Shown here in pieces: positions 11,617-23,597 of a stretch of 64,000 bases of DNA. The notes beneath the pieces were generated by a model. It saw nothing but the letters and a program-made list of their open reading frames with translations. It did no database searches and was not told the DNA's origin. This DNA is from Hirudinaria manillensis. Lineage: Eukaryota > Annelida > Clitellata > Hirudinida > Hirudinidae. Both the position numbers and the translations under genes were made by a program. Numbering within the stretch: the first letter of the stretch is position 1; each line of letters begins with the position of its first letter. The stretch is from positions 1,132,501 to 1,196,500 of the forward strand of contig CM067529.1 in NCBI GenBank assembly GCA_034509925.1, written 5' to 3'.

Positions 11617-14600
11617 TCAGTAAATTGGGAAGTCGTGGTCAATGTGTTTGCTCCAGGCGTGGAGACCACCCACAATGTCTTGAACTTTCAACTGGAGGTC
11701 GTCGAGTGTGTTCTTTAACGTCTGAACTGCGACCTGCGAATCGTTTCCCCTGCGACACAACACCACGACTCCTGGAAAAGGTTAACGTTAACACAACGGC
11801 AATAATGTGTAGTAATAATAATAATAATAACAATAATAGTATGTAGGTATATTTCATCCACTTACTTGAGTGTGTTGTGTCCTGGAGGAGCTTTTTAATC
11901 AGATCTTTGGCTTCTGAACTTCCAACTTTGGACATTCTCAGATCTGTGACAGACATTTTATATCAGCGTCAACCATTTTATGTCAGCATCGGGAATTATG
12001 GGATTAGCTTCAATGAGAGAGATAAAAGGTCACGACTCACTCAGGGCATCCTTTGGCAGTTTGCAGATCCCCAACTCTACGGGTTCGCGAACATCAACGA
12101 GGAGGTGTTCAACGTTTTCGTCCAACATTCTCTTGTATTCCTGATTTCAGAGGGCGAGTTCATTTGAAATTAATTGTGTCGAAATTTAAACTTCGAGTGA
12201 AAAGTAAAAATCGAATAATTAAAATAATAAGTAAAAATAATAAAATTAAATAAGAAAAAATAATAAAATTAAATAATAAGTAAAAATAAAACGAAATATT
12301 TGACTCACGTGGACCGATATCCTTTCTTCTGATTTCAGTAGATCGATTGGTTTCTCCTATTTTATGTTTTTTTAAACTCCATTAAAACATTTAATAAAAA
12401 CATCACATAATTGATTCGTCCCACCTTGTCGTCTGCTGACATCCCGCAAAATATTTCGTAATCTATGAGCTCCTTGACCACAGGATCGTCGCCGCAAACC
12501 TGGCAGTCGAGTTTGCGATTCCTCAACTTTATCGTTTTCATCAGGCCTTCCAGGGCATCAAACAGCAGCAATTTCTGAGCATAGGAGGCTGATTTGAATA
12601 TTAATTAACCCTCAGTTAGTCTCGTTAAATATTAACGCAAAATTAAATGGAATAATCGGAAAGGATTGAATTAAAAAGGATGCTTTTGAAAAAAATCCAT
12701 AAAAATATATTTTCGTTCCTGTTACGTTTCGGAACATTAAGTGACGCTCGGGCGCGGATCATTTCTTCTGGTTTTGGAATTGAAATGCGTGCTCGCAAAT
12801 GCCTCGAATTCAATTCGTATCACATCCGATCAAAAATGTTTTCAATGTTTGCTAACGTGATAATCCGACGAGAATCTTGATCGCTTCGATTGCTTGCAGG
12901 ACTCCTATCACTCCTACGACTGAAAAACATGCAAGGTTTACTCGGGCTCTCAAGTCTCGCTTCGATTTTAATTAAATTTAATTATATATATAATTATATA
13001 AATAATTTATTTTAAAAACCCGTGCTGCTTTGTGGCTCATTAAGCGATTAATCGATAAAAAACTGGAATGGTTTATTCCGATTTACCTGGTCCTAGGACT
13101 CCTCCGTCGGAGCAGTTTACGACGAGATGCGGAGACGGAGGAGTCGGATTGAGGCACCTGTAGCAAGGGGAGTTCTTGTAGTTGTACACTGTCAGCTGAT
13201 GATTTTAGGACTTTATTTTTTAATTTGTACTTGAAATAGATTTATTTTATATTTAAAATTGAAATAATTTTTTCTTCGTATAATTCAGATATCACGACAA
13301 TCAGTTTCGAGACAAACGAGGTCTGGCATCAATGGCCATACCTTAGTAACAACAGAAATATAATAATACTAATAACAATATAATAGTGCCAATATCATTC
13401 TGTTATTGTCATATAATAGCAATAATATCATAACAATACCAATAATAACAAATGTGAAATTTTATGATTTAAAGTAACTACATATAATAATAATAATAAT
13501 AATTACTAATAATTATACTAATTAGTTACTAATATTTAGCTATTACTTAACTAATAGTACTAATAGGAGGTTTTTATTTATTTTGGTTAACAAAGCATTT
13601 TAACTTACAAGGGACTGTAAACATTTATTATCATCAAACATTTAAATCATCATCCAAGAATATACCAGAACAGATGCCAGATGGCAAAGCTACCTGTCCG
13701 TCAAACTTGAGGACGCTCCCGGACACGAGAGGTCTGCCGAGAAGGACGCAGGCATCGTTCAAGAGGTACCTCGTGGCAACGTTGTCCGTTCCGTCTACGA
13801 CCAAGTCATACGTGAATGGAGGATGGTTAAGGAAAATGACAAAACCTGGAATGACTTGACTTAGCAAGTCAAAATCATTGATGCAGAAATATAATACCAA
13901 TTATAATTTCTAAAGGATATTGTTCGATGATCTTCAAAGCATCGGTACTGGTTAAGAGTGTGCAGTGTTCCCTTATGTTGATGTCAGCGTTAAGCCTGAA
14001 ACCACATGTTAAAGATCTAAATCCCAGGTTAACTAAAGTTAATAAACTCACGAACTCTGACCTTTTGCAGGCCTGTGCAAGGGACGTGCATTTCTTCATG
14101 TTGATGGTGTCATGACCGTGCATTATCTGCCTGTGTAGGTTTGTTATTTCCACCTCGTCATAGTCACACAGCCCGAGAGTGCCTAAAAAATTTATTTAAA
14201 AAAAAGAAATAAATAAATGTAATTAAAATACAATCAATTGAGGTTTGTTTATTCTCCTACCAATTCCTGCTCCTGCCAAATAAATGGCCGCCGGGCACCC
14301 GAGACCACCGCAACCAACGACGAGAACTGCTGCATTTTTCAGCTTCAACTGCCCTGCAAGCATTTGAGGTATTTAAATTACAAATTCCAATAAAACTTTC
14401 TGACAAATAGCAAATCTCTGCTCAAGATAAATATTCAATCACCTTCAACTCCAATCTCTGGGAGGATCAATTGTCTGCTATACCTCAGAATCTCCTGGTT
14501 TGTCAAAGCTGAGCTGACATTTTGGATAGTCTTTGCCCCATTACACTTCAATGACACAATATTGTGAACAATGAAACAAAACACAAGTTCTTAGTTTTTC

Positions 14601-14894
14601 TGGTACAGGAAATGTGTATTTTTATTTCTAAGGCTGCTAGTGTTGGTTTACAAGTGACAAGATATTGTAAAATAGTTCCATTACTATTCCTCCAATATAA
14701 AAATAACTGTATAAGTGATTAAATTTAGTTTCTTAGTGTATCGGGAATGGTTTGCTTGCAATGCGATTTAAATCTTGCAATAATTTAAATCATTATATTA
14801 CCTGCTGCTCCTCGATTAGTTTCAATTGATGTTCAAGACCAGAAAGTTCATCCTTTTTTAGATTTATAAGTCTCTTTAACTCATCTGCATCCAT
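11617..14894 (-). CDS. MOCS3/UBA4 adenylyltransferase-sulfurtransferase (complete, 13 exons)
   Basis: E1-like enzyme that adenylates and then thiocarboxylates the small ubiquitin-like proteins MOCS2A and URM1, serving molybdopterin synthesis and tRNA 2-thiolation in the cytosol. Exons (minus order): 14894-14802, 14545-14443, 14353-14261, 14182-14062, 13995-13898, 13845-13694, 13195-13087, 12919-12857, 12588-12425, 12356-12309, 12140-12041, 11943-11866, 11771-11617; total 458 aa, the usual length. Seen: ThiF nucleotide loop ([12 protein letters not shown]), [29 protein letters not shown], zinc Cys pairs CYRC and CQVC, and [10 protein letters not shown] carrying the conserved adenylation-domain Cys. 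The rhodanese domain begins near residue 348 with ISVHEYKRML; its active Cys (VLCRRGNDS) is about residue 413, and it ends in [14 protein letters not shown]. All catalytic residues are present. The exon 5/6 junction (13898/13845) gives an unusually hydrophobic linker and is the least certain one. Confidence 0.93.
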
Positions 14895-14949
14895 ACCACC
14901 AGATCGTTAGAAGACGTGGAAAGTGCAAAGTCCCGAACCCTGAACTCGA

Positions 14950-17113
14950 AAAAAAGTAGAGGCAAAACATGTTCCCGATTCCATGTAAACAACTTTCTAA
15001 AACTACCTCAAATTTATTTTAAAATTTAAAATGATTAAAATAATATATAAATTTAATATTCCTATATCCATTTTTATTTATAAACTTTGTGACTGTTTTG
15101 TCAAATTTGTGTTTTCTCACATTTTCACTTCAGAAAACTGGAGTCGCGATTACCGTCGATATTTGGAAATATGCGGTTAATATTTGAGGTCTCAAGTTTT
15201 TATCATCTCATCCAGATAAAGACAATTCAGAATATTTTCTGAATACTTCAGATAAAAGTTAAAGAAAGTTTTAAATTCGTTAGTCATGGATATTTGTGAG
15301 TGAATGACGATCCAATTTTAATTATACCATACTAACTATACGTATTAATTATACCGATGTGTAAATAGACTTCGAGATTTTGAAATTAAACCTGACATAC
15401 ATGAGAATATGCTGGGGTTGGAAATTCCCTTCAGTCTGTAACTCCGCCTCTAAAAATGATAACGAGTTCGAAATGAAACTGAGGACAATTACAGGTGATA
15501 AAACAGCGATTAATTCATTTAAAAAAAACCCCACGAAATCAATGAAATGACTGCTTATCTAACTTGGGTTTGAAACATTTCTTGCTGCAGAGATCAAATG
15601 ATTAACAAATGTCCTACCTAAAAATTGTACGCCTTTATGTGATCAATAAATGTCAATGACTGCATTATTTATTTGTTTCGTGTCAACATGCAAATTATTG
15701 GGAAGTTGCTTGACCGTAATAATTTAATAATTTAATATTAAAACATTAAAACTCGAAACAAATTGTTTTTGTTTACTTATTTTAAAAATGGACAGACGAC
15801 AAATGCTTATTGAACTGCTTTCCAAAATGTTGGAAGATGACAAAGGCCTATTAGAACATAAAAACATTACATTTTATGGATAATTTTGAACAGAAAAACA
15901 GTTTAAATCAGAAAAGAAAACAAAAACAGATAAAAACTTTTTCCCAAATAATTTGAAAGTACCGTTCAGTGTTAGAGAAATTATTTGAGAAACTATATTT
16001 CACTTGACTAGATGGCTATTCATGAATTTAAGTTGGCGTTCAAAGAAGGAAAAAAATTGTTTACGGCTAGAAATAAATTGGTTAAAAATAAAACAAACAA
16101 ATAAACAAACAAACGAATAAAAGAGGTGAAATGTACAAGACGAAGATAAAATATTAAAAATCAATACAAGTCTTGTAACCCGAACAAGAGGTTCTTTCAG
16201 ACAAAAGTCTCCATTCCATACCGCATTTTATACTTAACTTAATTTATTTACTTAATTTATTATTATTATTATTACATAATTTATTTTTTAACTTAGATTA
16301 TACTTAACATTGCATCGAAAGCTGGACTAAACAACTTACAGTTAACAAGGAAAGCCTACATAATCCTAGGACAACCTAGAAAAGAAAAAATATAAGCCAA
16401 AAAAAAACTGCTAAAAAAACCCCATTTGCACAGATCATTATCAGATCGAGTGAGATAAAAAGAGAGATGGAAGAAGACAAGGAGAGGCAGAAAACACTTG
16501 TACGAAGACCATTGAAGGCGTCTCAGCGTACATTATGAGGATAAAACCTGGGCTTATGTGCCCAGAGCTCAGCAAATGTTTTCAATAACAGATGTGCACT
16601 CTCTGAATCTTGCCCTCGTCTTTGGTGAGTATATTTCTGGATTCGCATTGAATCCTAGATGATGTTGTGAATGTTGATTGATTGAACGTTGATTGAACAT
16701 AGATTAGTTAGATAGAACATTGATTAGTTAGGAGTGCACAACGTACAATGCACAGTAGAAAATATGAAGCGTTCAGTTTACGTTGAGACCAACGTTTTAT
16801 TAGCAAGAATTTGACTTCACGCGAAAACATCTTAAACATAAATTACGCATTCAAGTTGTCGCCAGCAGGTTTAAAGGTCGTTTGTCAAACTAGAATGTTT
16901 TAATTATAATTTTTGACTCGTAAAAACTGTAGATCTGTTTTTTTTCTTTTTCAACTAATGAGTTAGTATTTAATTTAATTAGTTGCGATGAATTGGACGA
17001 TAATATTTAAATTTTTATTTAATATAAATTTTTTTATTAATTTTTTTAAACTTAAACGAAAAAAAAACCAACCGCTATGTTTATCGTTTCGTTTCAAAGA
17101 AAGCTGAAAGAAA
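14950..17113. other. intergenic region between MOCS3 and the first GS-like gene
   Basis: AT-rich unique DNA between divergent genes, so both promoters should lie here; I see no clear TATA box. A 31-codon reading frame begins with an ATG at about 15789 (MDRRQMLIELLSKMLEDD) but stops soon and has no support. A short AAAC-rich tract lies near 16085-16115. Confidence 0.55.
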
Positions 17114-18883
17114 ATGGAGGAGAAATTCGATTTTAATGAAATCGAAAGGAAGGAACAAGACGGCGGTGGACTTTTTGACTACATAAGGTTCACCATCTCC
17201 GACATGAACGGCATTGCCAGATCCGTCGTGGTACCGAGGCGTCATGCCCGGGCTGCCGTCAAAAGGGGAGCTTCACTCTTCGGAGGTAATTTTTTTTCTT
17301 TTGAAACTTTGCAAAATAAATTTTGTTTTATTTTTAATCCAATAAATAAATAAATAAAATGATGTGGCTGTTACACGAACTAATGCAAGGGGTACAGGTG
17401 TGAGTGACATTATCTTTTGCTTGTTACTTATCAATCATTCATGTAAAGGGCTGTTGTAATAGCATTGCATTGCAAGCTCAATTTCAGTCTTAATTTTCTT
17501 GTCATCAAAGGTATCATGTCGGTGGACACAAGAACAGTTTTGACCTTTACGAAGGAAATCATGGAACAACATTTGCCAAACTGCACTTTTATGCCCTGTC
17601 CAAACACATTCCACGAGATACCATGGAATAGCGCTCGGAAACTTGATTTCGAAGAGTCGAAAGGTTAGAAGTTAAATAAGTAATAAACAACAAATCGCTT
17701 GTTACTTTAAACTAAACAAGTCGACATGAATCAAGTGCTTCTGCTTTCTCATCCAGATAAACAAAAGCGCAGAATCGGTCAGGTATTATGCGAAACTTTC
17801 TGGATACCTCCGTTCAGGAGCGGTGCCCACCAAGAGGCTTGCAGCAGGTACGTTCTGAGGAAGCAGTTGGAAAGATTCAACAAGCTCGGATTAACATTCA
17901 AATCCGCCTTCGAAGCTGAATTCTCGGTGTATCATCGGGACACAAACAAGCCAGTTTTCGAGGGCTCGGACGCAGGCGCCACGGTGCGCTTGTCTCAATT
18001 TGAAGATTTCTTGTACACTCTGGACGAAAATCTTTATAAGGCCGGCATCGACAACTCTTCCGTCGTTGTAGAGCACGGAGAAGGTCAGTTCGAATTTGCA
18101 ATGGAACCCGTTGATGGAATAAAAGGCGCCGATGCGATGTTTCTCATAAAGAATTCCATCAAAGAGATGAGCCAGAAGCTTGGATACGTTGCCACATTCA
18201 TGGCAAAACCGTTCAAAACCAGTTCGACCACTGGGCTCCACTTGAACATGTCTCTTTGGAAGAAAGGTCCGAACGGCGAGCTTATAAATGCATTCTACGA
18301 TCCGGAAGACAAGAATGGACTGTCAGCTCTACACAAGCATTTTATAGCGGGCCTCATTAAACACGGAAAGGCTTTGTGTGCCTTTTGTTGCCCAACCTCT
18401 AACTGTTACAGGCGCTTGCATAACTTTCTGGCACCGAGCAGAATAGATTGGGGAATGGACGACAGATTGGCAGCTTACAGGGCAAAAAGCATCAGTCCTT
18501 CTGGAACTTACGTCGAGAATAGATTGCCTTCGGGAGCCTGCAACCCATATCTGGCCACTGCGTGCACGATTGCAGCTGGCTTGGACGGAATCTTCAATAA
18601 ACTTCCACTCCAAGATCCCAGGACCGAAGAGCCTGACTTGAAATCCATTAACGAGCCTGTTGTTGTTAAGCCGGATACTGAGACTGATAAATACTTTCCC
18701 GATTCCTTAAAGGATGCCATAACTGCCTTAGAGGAAAACGAAGTAATCAAGGAAGCACTTGGTGAAGAGATGGTACGCTGGTTCATTCAGACTAAGAAAG
18801 ATCTCGACATCGCCGTAACGGAGCCCTTGGATGAGGGAAGCAGGTGGGAAAAGGAGCTGGAGCTCTTCTATGAATTCCTGTGA
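17114..18883 (+). CDS. lengsin/glutamine synthetase type I-like gene, copy 1 (complete, 3 exons)
   Basis: Glutamine-synthetase-fold enzyme of the class I-like lengsin group; the expected chemistry is ATP-dependent ligation of an amine to a glutamyl carboxylate, substrate unknown. Exons 17114-17285, 17511-17663, 17757-18883; 483 aa. The N-terminal beta-grasp domain carries FDYIRFTISDMNG. Active-site positions of GS-I look intact: AEFSVY (metal Glu pair), EHGEGQFEF, GLHLNMSLW (metal His), NCYRRL, SRIDWGMDDRLAAYR and ENRLPSGACNPYLA (Glu plus Arg). Vertebrate lengsin is thought to be catalytically inactive, so intact residues suggest an enzyme rather than a structural protein. A paralogue with the same exon layout follows at 21377; the last third of the two genes is far more alike than the rest. 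Confidence 0.85.
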
Positions 18884-18903
18884 AGCTGCAAATGCTATAC
18901 CTG

Positions 18904-18911
18904 CATACATA

Positions 18912-18944
<33 letters not shown>
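18904..18944. repeat. (TA)n microsatellite in the GS copy 1 3' flank
   Basis: About 35 bp of alternating TA just after the stop of GS copy 1, probably within its 3' UTR. An AATAAA follows at 19375-19380 and could end the transcript. Confidence 0.7.
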
Positions 18945-18949
<5 letters not shown>

Positions 18950-19433
18950 CTAAAGAGATACCTAGTATAGATATATTTGCACTTGCTACAAGATCCGGTC
19001 ATCGTAGAATGAATTAGTTTAACTCTTACAATTTTTCAATCCCTGTCTTTTTACTTGATATGAATCTAGACTAACGCTTTTTTTTTTATTACGTATAACA
19101 TATAATATGAATTTTAATATTTTAGTTTTGCATGAGTGGACATTCCTGCCTTTACTCAGTAATACTCAATTAATTAAATTTTAAATAATTGCGGTGAATA
19201 ACCATTTTGTTATTTTTTAACGCTGCTAATTCTACTACTTTAATCTTGTTGACGAGTTTTGACTGTTTTTGGTTAATCGTGAAACGTTAGGCTTCGGAGG
19301 TATTAGGCTATGAGAAGATAGATTTGTAGTGGGAATGTATCCGATAGACGTATCGAATCTAATGCAAATTCATTAATAAAACATTTAAAAATAAACGTAT
19401 ACAGAAACTTTAGAACATATTGTTATCATTAAC

Positions 19434-19612
19434 AATAATAATAATAATATATATATTATATAATAATAATAATATTATTATTATATATAATATTATAATA
19501 TAATATAATAATTTAATAATAATATTATTATATAATATATATATTATTATTATAATATTATAATATAATATAATAATAATTTAATAATAATATTATTATA
19601 ATATAATAATAA
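19434..19612. repeat. AT-only inverted-repeat block
   Basis: About 180 bp consisting of A and T only. AAT runs are followed by ATT runs several times, so long stretches are self-complementary and could fold into hairpins or cruciforms. It lies immediately left of the duplicated GS-flank segment that begins near 19615. Confidence 0.75.
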
Positions 19613-19614
19613 TT

Positions 19615-20340
19615 TTTTACATTTTATGCTTTAACAAGTATTTCTATTCTTACGTCTGATAACCGAAAATAAATGATATTACTGGGTAAGCATAAATTAC
19701 TAACTGTTAATAAATTATGGAGTCGTAAGATTTCCCGTAGTTATTACCTCGATTATCTTCTTAAAGGTTCTGGCTACGTGTTGCATGTGCATTCGTAATC
19801 AGAGTTAAAAATTTGGTAAAATTGTGTCTTGACATCGGTGTCAAAGGTTACATTCAATATAATTAAGGAGAAACCGCTAGCCAGTAGTAAAAATAGTCAG
19901 TTTGAGAACAAAATATAGTGATGATAGTCACAAGAGACATTCATTAGGTCCTAACGCCCGAGTATTTATTTGGAGCCTAAGCTTTTCATACCATCGTTTA
20001 AAGAAGGAAGCCTTTGGTATTTCACATTGAAAATTTAGCAACATCGACCAAATATTTCTCAAAGATTTAATTTGATTATTTAGCTTTCTTTCTTAAATAG
20101 AATTATGTCTGAGTTATTCAACAATTAGTTAATTCCATTGCTTAAAACTTTGTGATGAAATCTTATGAATTCGTAGGTTTTACAAAATAGATGAATATCA
20201 TTGATTTCTTGTAAAGCTTAAGTAAAATTATAATTTTATTTCATTAGTTCATCATTAGTAAATCATTGATAGCGTTAAATTATACGAATGCATAATGTTT
20301 TTGCATAGCTAATGCCGAGTAAATAAACGTAAAAATTAAA
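19615..20340 (+). pseudogene. GS-flank scar: upstream and downstream flanks of a GS copy joined without the gene body
   Basis: The left part (about 19615-20010) matches the upstream flank of GS copy 2 (about 20867-21283). Shared landmarks are a TTCTATTCTTACGTCTGATA run, an ATTACTGGGTAAGCATAAAT run and TATTTATTTGGAG. The right part (about 20028-20340) matches the downstream flank of GS copy 2 (about 23148-23540). Shared landmarks are AATTTAGCAACATCGACCAA, TGATTTCTTGTAAAGCTTAA and GCCGAGTAAATAAACG, the last containing a poly(A) signal. In copy 2 these flanks are separated by the whole gene; here they nearly abut. The simplest reading is a third tandem copy whose body was deleted. The alternative is duplication of flanks only. 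Confidence 0.6.
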
Positions 20341-20866
20341 TAATGTATAATATATGTTTTTTAATAATATATTTTTTAAACGTATCTTTACAAATAAAAG
20401 TGCAACTGTTCGTTTGTTTCTTATCATTTTTCTCTGAAGGTTCTTCATCGTTTGCTTTGAAATTTGGCACTCAGGTTGATTCTTAGGTTGGCAACAATTA
20501 GAGCCCAAAATGACGTGTCCTTAGCTCTTACCGTCGTCTGGAAAAGCAAAGACATTGTTGCCATGTGGTAGAACTGCTCATTCAACATTGAAATTGCCAT
20601 TGAACATGAGGAACATAAAAACGCCTAAGTGCAATATTTCCAAAGCACGGGAAAAGTATAACAGAAATGCAAACCTATTATTTGATATGAATGCATAAAA
20701 AAGTCTTGGAGGGTCTTGAGGTACGTTGAGAGATTTCCATGGAAAATAAATTTGTGATGATGATGATGATAGTCTTGCATATATGATTGCGTGTATGTAC
20801 ATATCGATGCTGTTTAGTAAAACTGTTATCTTTAAATAATACTTATCATAACGAAAATATTTCAAT

Positions 20867-21283
20867 ACTTTTTATGCTTTCACAAGTAATTCTATTCTTA
20901 CGTCTGATAACTGGGGATAACTGGCAAAGTAATTAATTAAAAATATTACTGGGTAAGCATAAATTACGAACTGGTAATCAATTATTGAGTAAGATTTACG
21001 TATTGTTACTTCTGTACAATTTCAAAGGTTCTGACTGCGTGTGGTAATATGCATTCGTAATAACAGTGAAATTTTTTTGTAAATTTTTGTCTTGAAATCG
21101 GTGTCAACGGATAATTTCAATTTAAAAAAATGCCAAATTGACAGACAGCAGTAAATAGAGCAATTTGAGAACAAAAAAAAATGTACCAGTTGCAGGAAAC
21201 AAAACAACTTCGTCCGGTTATTTATTTGGAGTCTAAGCCTTCCATCCAGCGCTGTAAAGAAGAAAGCAGGTGATATTTCAAGA
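20867..21283 (+). repeat. duplicated upstream flank of GS copy 2
   Basis: Diverged direct repeat of about 19615-20010, recognisable by several runs of 15-20 identical bases. It ends about 95 bases before the copy 2 ATG (21377). It probably contains the copy 2 promoter; no TATA box was identified. A strong acceptor (TTTTTATCCAG) lies just before the ATG, implying a 5' UTR intron. Confidence 0.65.
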
Positions 21284-21376
21284 AATAAGATTTGATCTGT
21301 AAGATATATATGTCATATTATTTTATTGAATTAACTAGTTTATTTTGCGTGACATTTTTATCCAGCGGTGCCAAAA

Positions 21377-22995
21377 ATGAGCGAGAAGTTTAATTTTCAA
21401 GAGGTTTTAAAAAAGGAAGAGGCCGATAATAAAAAATTCGATTACATTCGATTCAGTATATCGGATATTAATGGTATTTCTAAATCAATATCAGTTCCTC
21501 GAAGACACGCTGAATCTGCTTTCGATGGTGGAGTCTTCTATTTTCAAGGTAAATATGTATATCATGTAAAATATCGCAGCAGGCAAAAAATAAAATAAAC
21601 TTTATTTGATTAAAACACATTCAAGATTTATTACTTTTGCTTTTCGACGTAAGGGCTTTTGGCGTGGGATACAAGGACAAATGTGGTTTTCACAAAAGAA
21701 TTGATGGAACTGCACATGCCAAACTTCAATTTAGTTCCGATTCCAAATACTTTCCACGAGCTTCCGTGGGCAGGACAAGCCTCGCTTAGCAAATTAGAAG
21801 GTATAATTTTTTAAAGAACGGATTTCTAATTAATTTTATCTTCACAAACATTTTGGAACATTATTCAGATAAAGTTAAGCATAAAATCGGTCAGGTTTTG
21901 TGCGAAGCCTCATGGATACCTCCTTACCGGAATGGTTCCAAACAAGAAGGTTGCAGCAGATACGTATTAAGAAAGCAATTGGACAAACTTGAAAAACTTG
22001 GATTAGTCTTCAAATGCGCTTTCGAAGTGGAATTTTCAGTTTTCCATCGAGACACTAAGAAACCCCTCTTTGAAGGTGTGGATGCCAGTTCCACCTTGCG
22101 TCTGGCAGAATTTGAAAACTTTTTATACCATCTAGAACAAAACTTGCTTAAGGCTGGCATCGACATCAATTCTATAGTCGCAGAACATGGAGAAGGACAG
22201 TTTGAATTTGGCATGCAACCAGTAGACGGAATGAAAGCTGCAGACACAATGTTTATCACGAAACAAGCTTTAAAAGAAATCTGCCAAAATCTTGGATATA
22301 CTGCCACATTTATGTCGAAACCTTTTCCAAATAGCAGCACAACAGGGCTTCATATGAACATGTCCCTTTGGAAGAAAAATGTTAATGGAGAGCTGGAAAA
22401 TGCTTTCTACGATCACAGTGATCGGAATGGCATTTCGGAACTTCACCGTCATTGGATAGCAGGCCTCATCAAACATGGAAAGGCTTTGTGTGCTCTAAGC
22501 TGTCCAACATCCAATTGTTACAGGCGTCTGCATGTTTTTCTTTCACCGAGCAAGATAGATTGGGGAGTAGATGATAGATTGGCGACTTTCAGAGCTAAAA
22601 GCTTAAGTCCTTCTGGAACCTACCTCGAGAACAGATTGCCTTCGGGATCCTGCAACCCATACTTGGCCACTGCGTGCACGATTGCAGCTGGTTTGGACGG
22701 AATCATGAATAAACTTCCACTCCAGGATCCCAGGACCGAAGGACCCGACTTGAAATCCATTAACGCGCCTGTTGTTGTTAAGCCGGATACCGAAACTGAC
22801 AAATACTTTCCCTATTCCTTGAAGGACGCCTTAACTGCCTTAGAAGAAGACGAAGTAATCAAAGAAGCACTTGGTGAAGAGATTTTGTGTCAGTTCTTTC
22901 AATGCAAGAAGGAATTTGACATCGGCGTTTTTGAGCCCTTAGATGAGGAAAACAAATGGAAAAAGGAACAAGAGCTCTTCTATGAATTCTTGTGA
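21377..22995 (+). CDS. lengsin/glutamine synthetase type I-like gene, copy 2 (complete, 3 exons)
   Basis: Tandem paralogue of the gene at 17114. Exons 21377-21548, 21654-21800, 21869-22995; 481 aa. The first and third exons have exactly the lengths of copy 1 (172 and 1127 bases), and intron phases are identical (1, 1). The ATG at 21377 is chosen because an in-frame GTG just upstream is not a eukaryotic start and an acceptor ends at about 21365. Active-site motifs are again intact: FDYIRFSISDING, VEFSVFHRD, EHGEGQFEFGMQP, GLHMNMSLW, SKIDWGVDDRLATFR, ENRLPSGSCNPYLA. Near 22640-22885 it is almost identical to copy 1 even at silent sites, unlike the first two thirds. Substrate unknown; neofunctionalisation is possible but not shown. 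Confidence 0.85.
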
Positions 22996-23147
22996 TGCAA
23001 TTGTTGTTGTTACTTTTAAAACGAGTGATACTTTCGATGTCTTGTTTTATGTATTTCGCTTACTGAGTTTGCAGGCCTCAGTGATTTTTTTATCATGTTT
23101 TTGCCCTCGGAGTTGATTGCAGTTATGTTTTGTGTCCCAGAAGTTTT

Positions 23148-23540
23148 GAAAATTTAGCAACATCGACCAAATATTGCTCAAAGATTTAATTTGTTTATTC
23201 AGTTTTCTTTCTTAAATAGAATTACGTCTGAGTTATTCAACAATTAGTTAATTCCATTGTTTAAAACGTTTTGATGAAATCCTATGAATTCGTAGGTTTT
23301 ACAAAGTAGATGAATATCATTGATTTCTTGTAAAGCTTAAGTAAAATTATAATTTTATTTCATTATTTCATCATTAGTAAACCATTGATAGCGTTAAATT
23401 ATACGAATGCAAATCTTTAGAATTTAGATGTTTTATATAATTTATAGCCTTGTTATCCTTGTTTATGCCAAACTTCAGTTGTAGTTGTTAGAACGATGTA
23501 TTTGCATGACGATTGCCGAGTAAATAAACGCATAAAAAAT
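23148..23540 (+). repeat. duplicated downstream flank of GS copy 2
   Basis: Direct repeat of about 20028-20340, with roughly 80 extra bases inserted near 23415-23495. It begins about 150 bases after the copy 2 stop and contains AATAAA at 23523-23528, a plausible poly(A) signal for copy 2. It is followed by a short AAT tract (23565-23597). Confidence 0.7.
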
Positions 23541-23566
23541 TACATAACAATCTTAATATCTTAATA

Positions 23567-23597
<31 letters not shown>

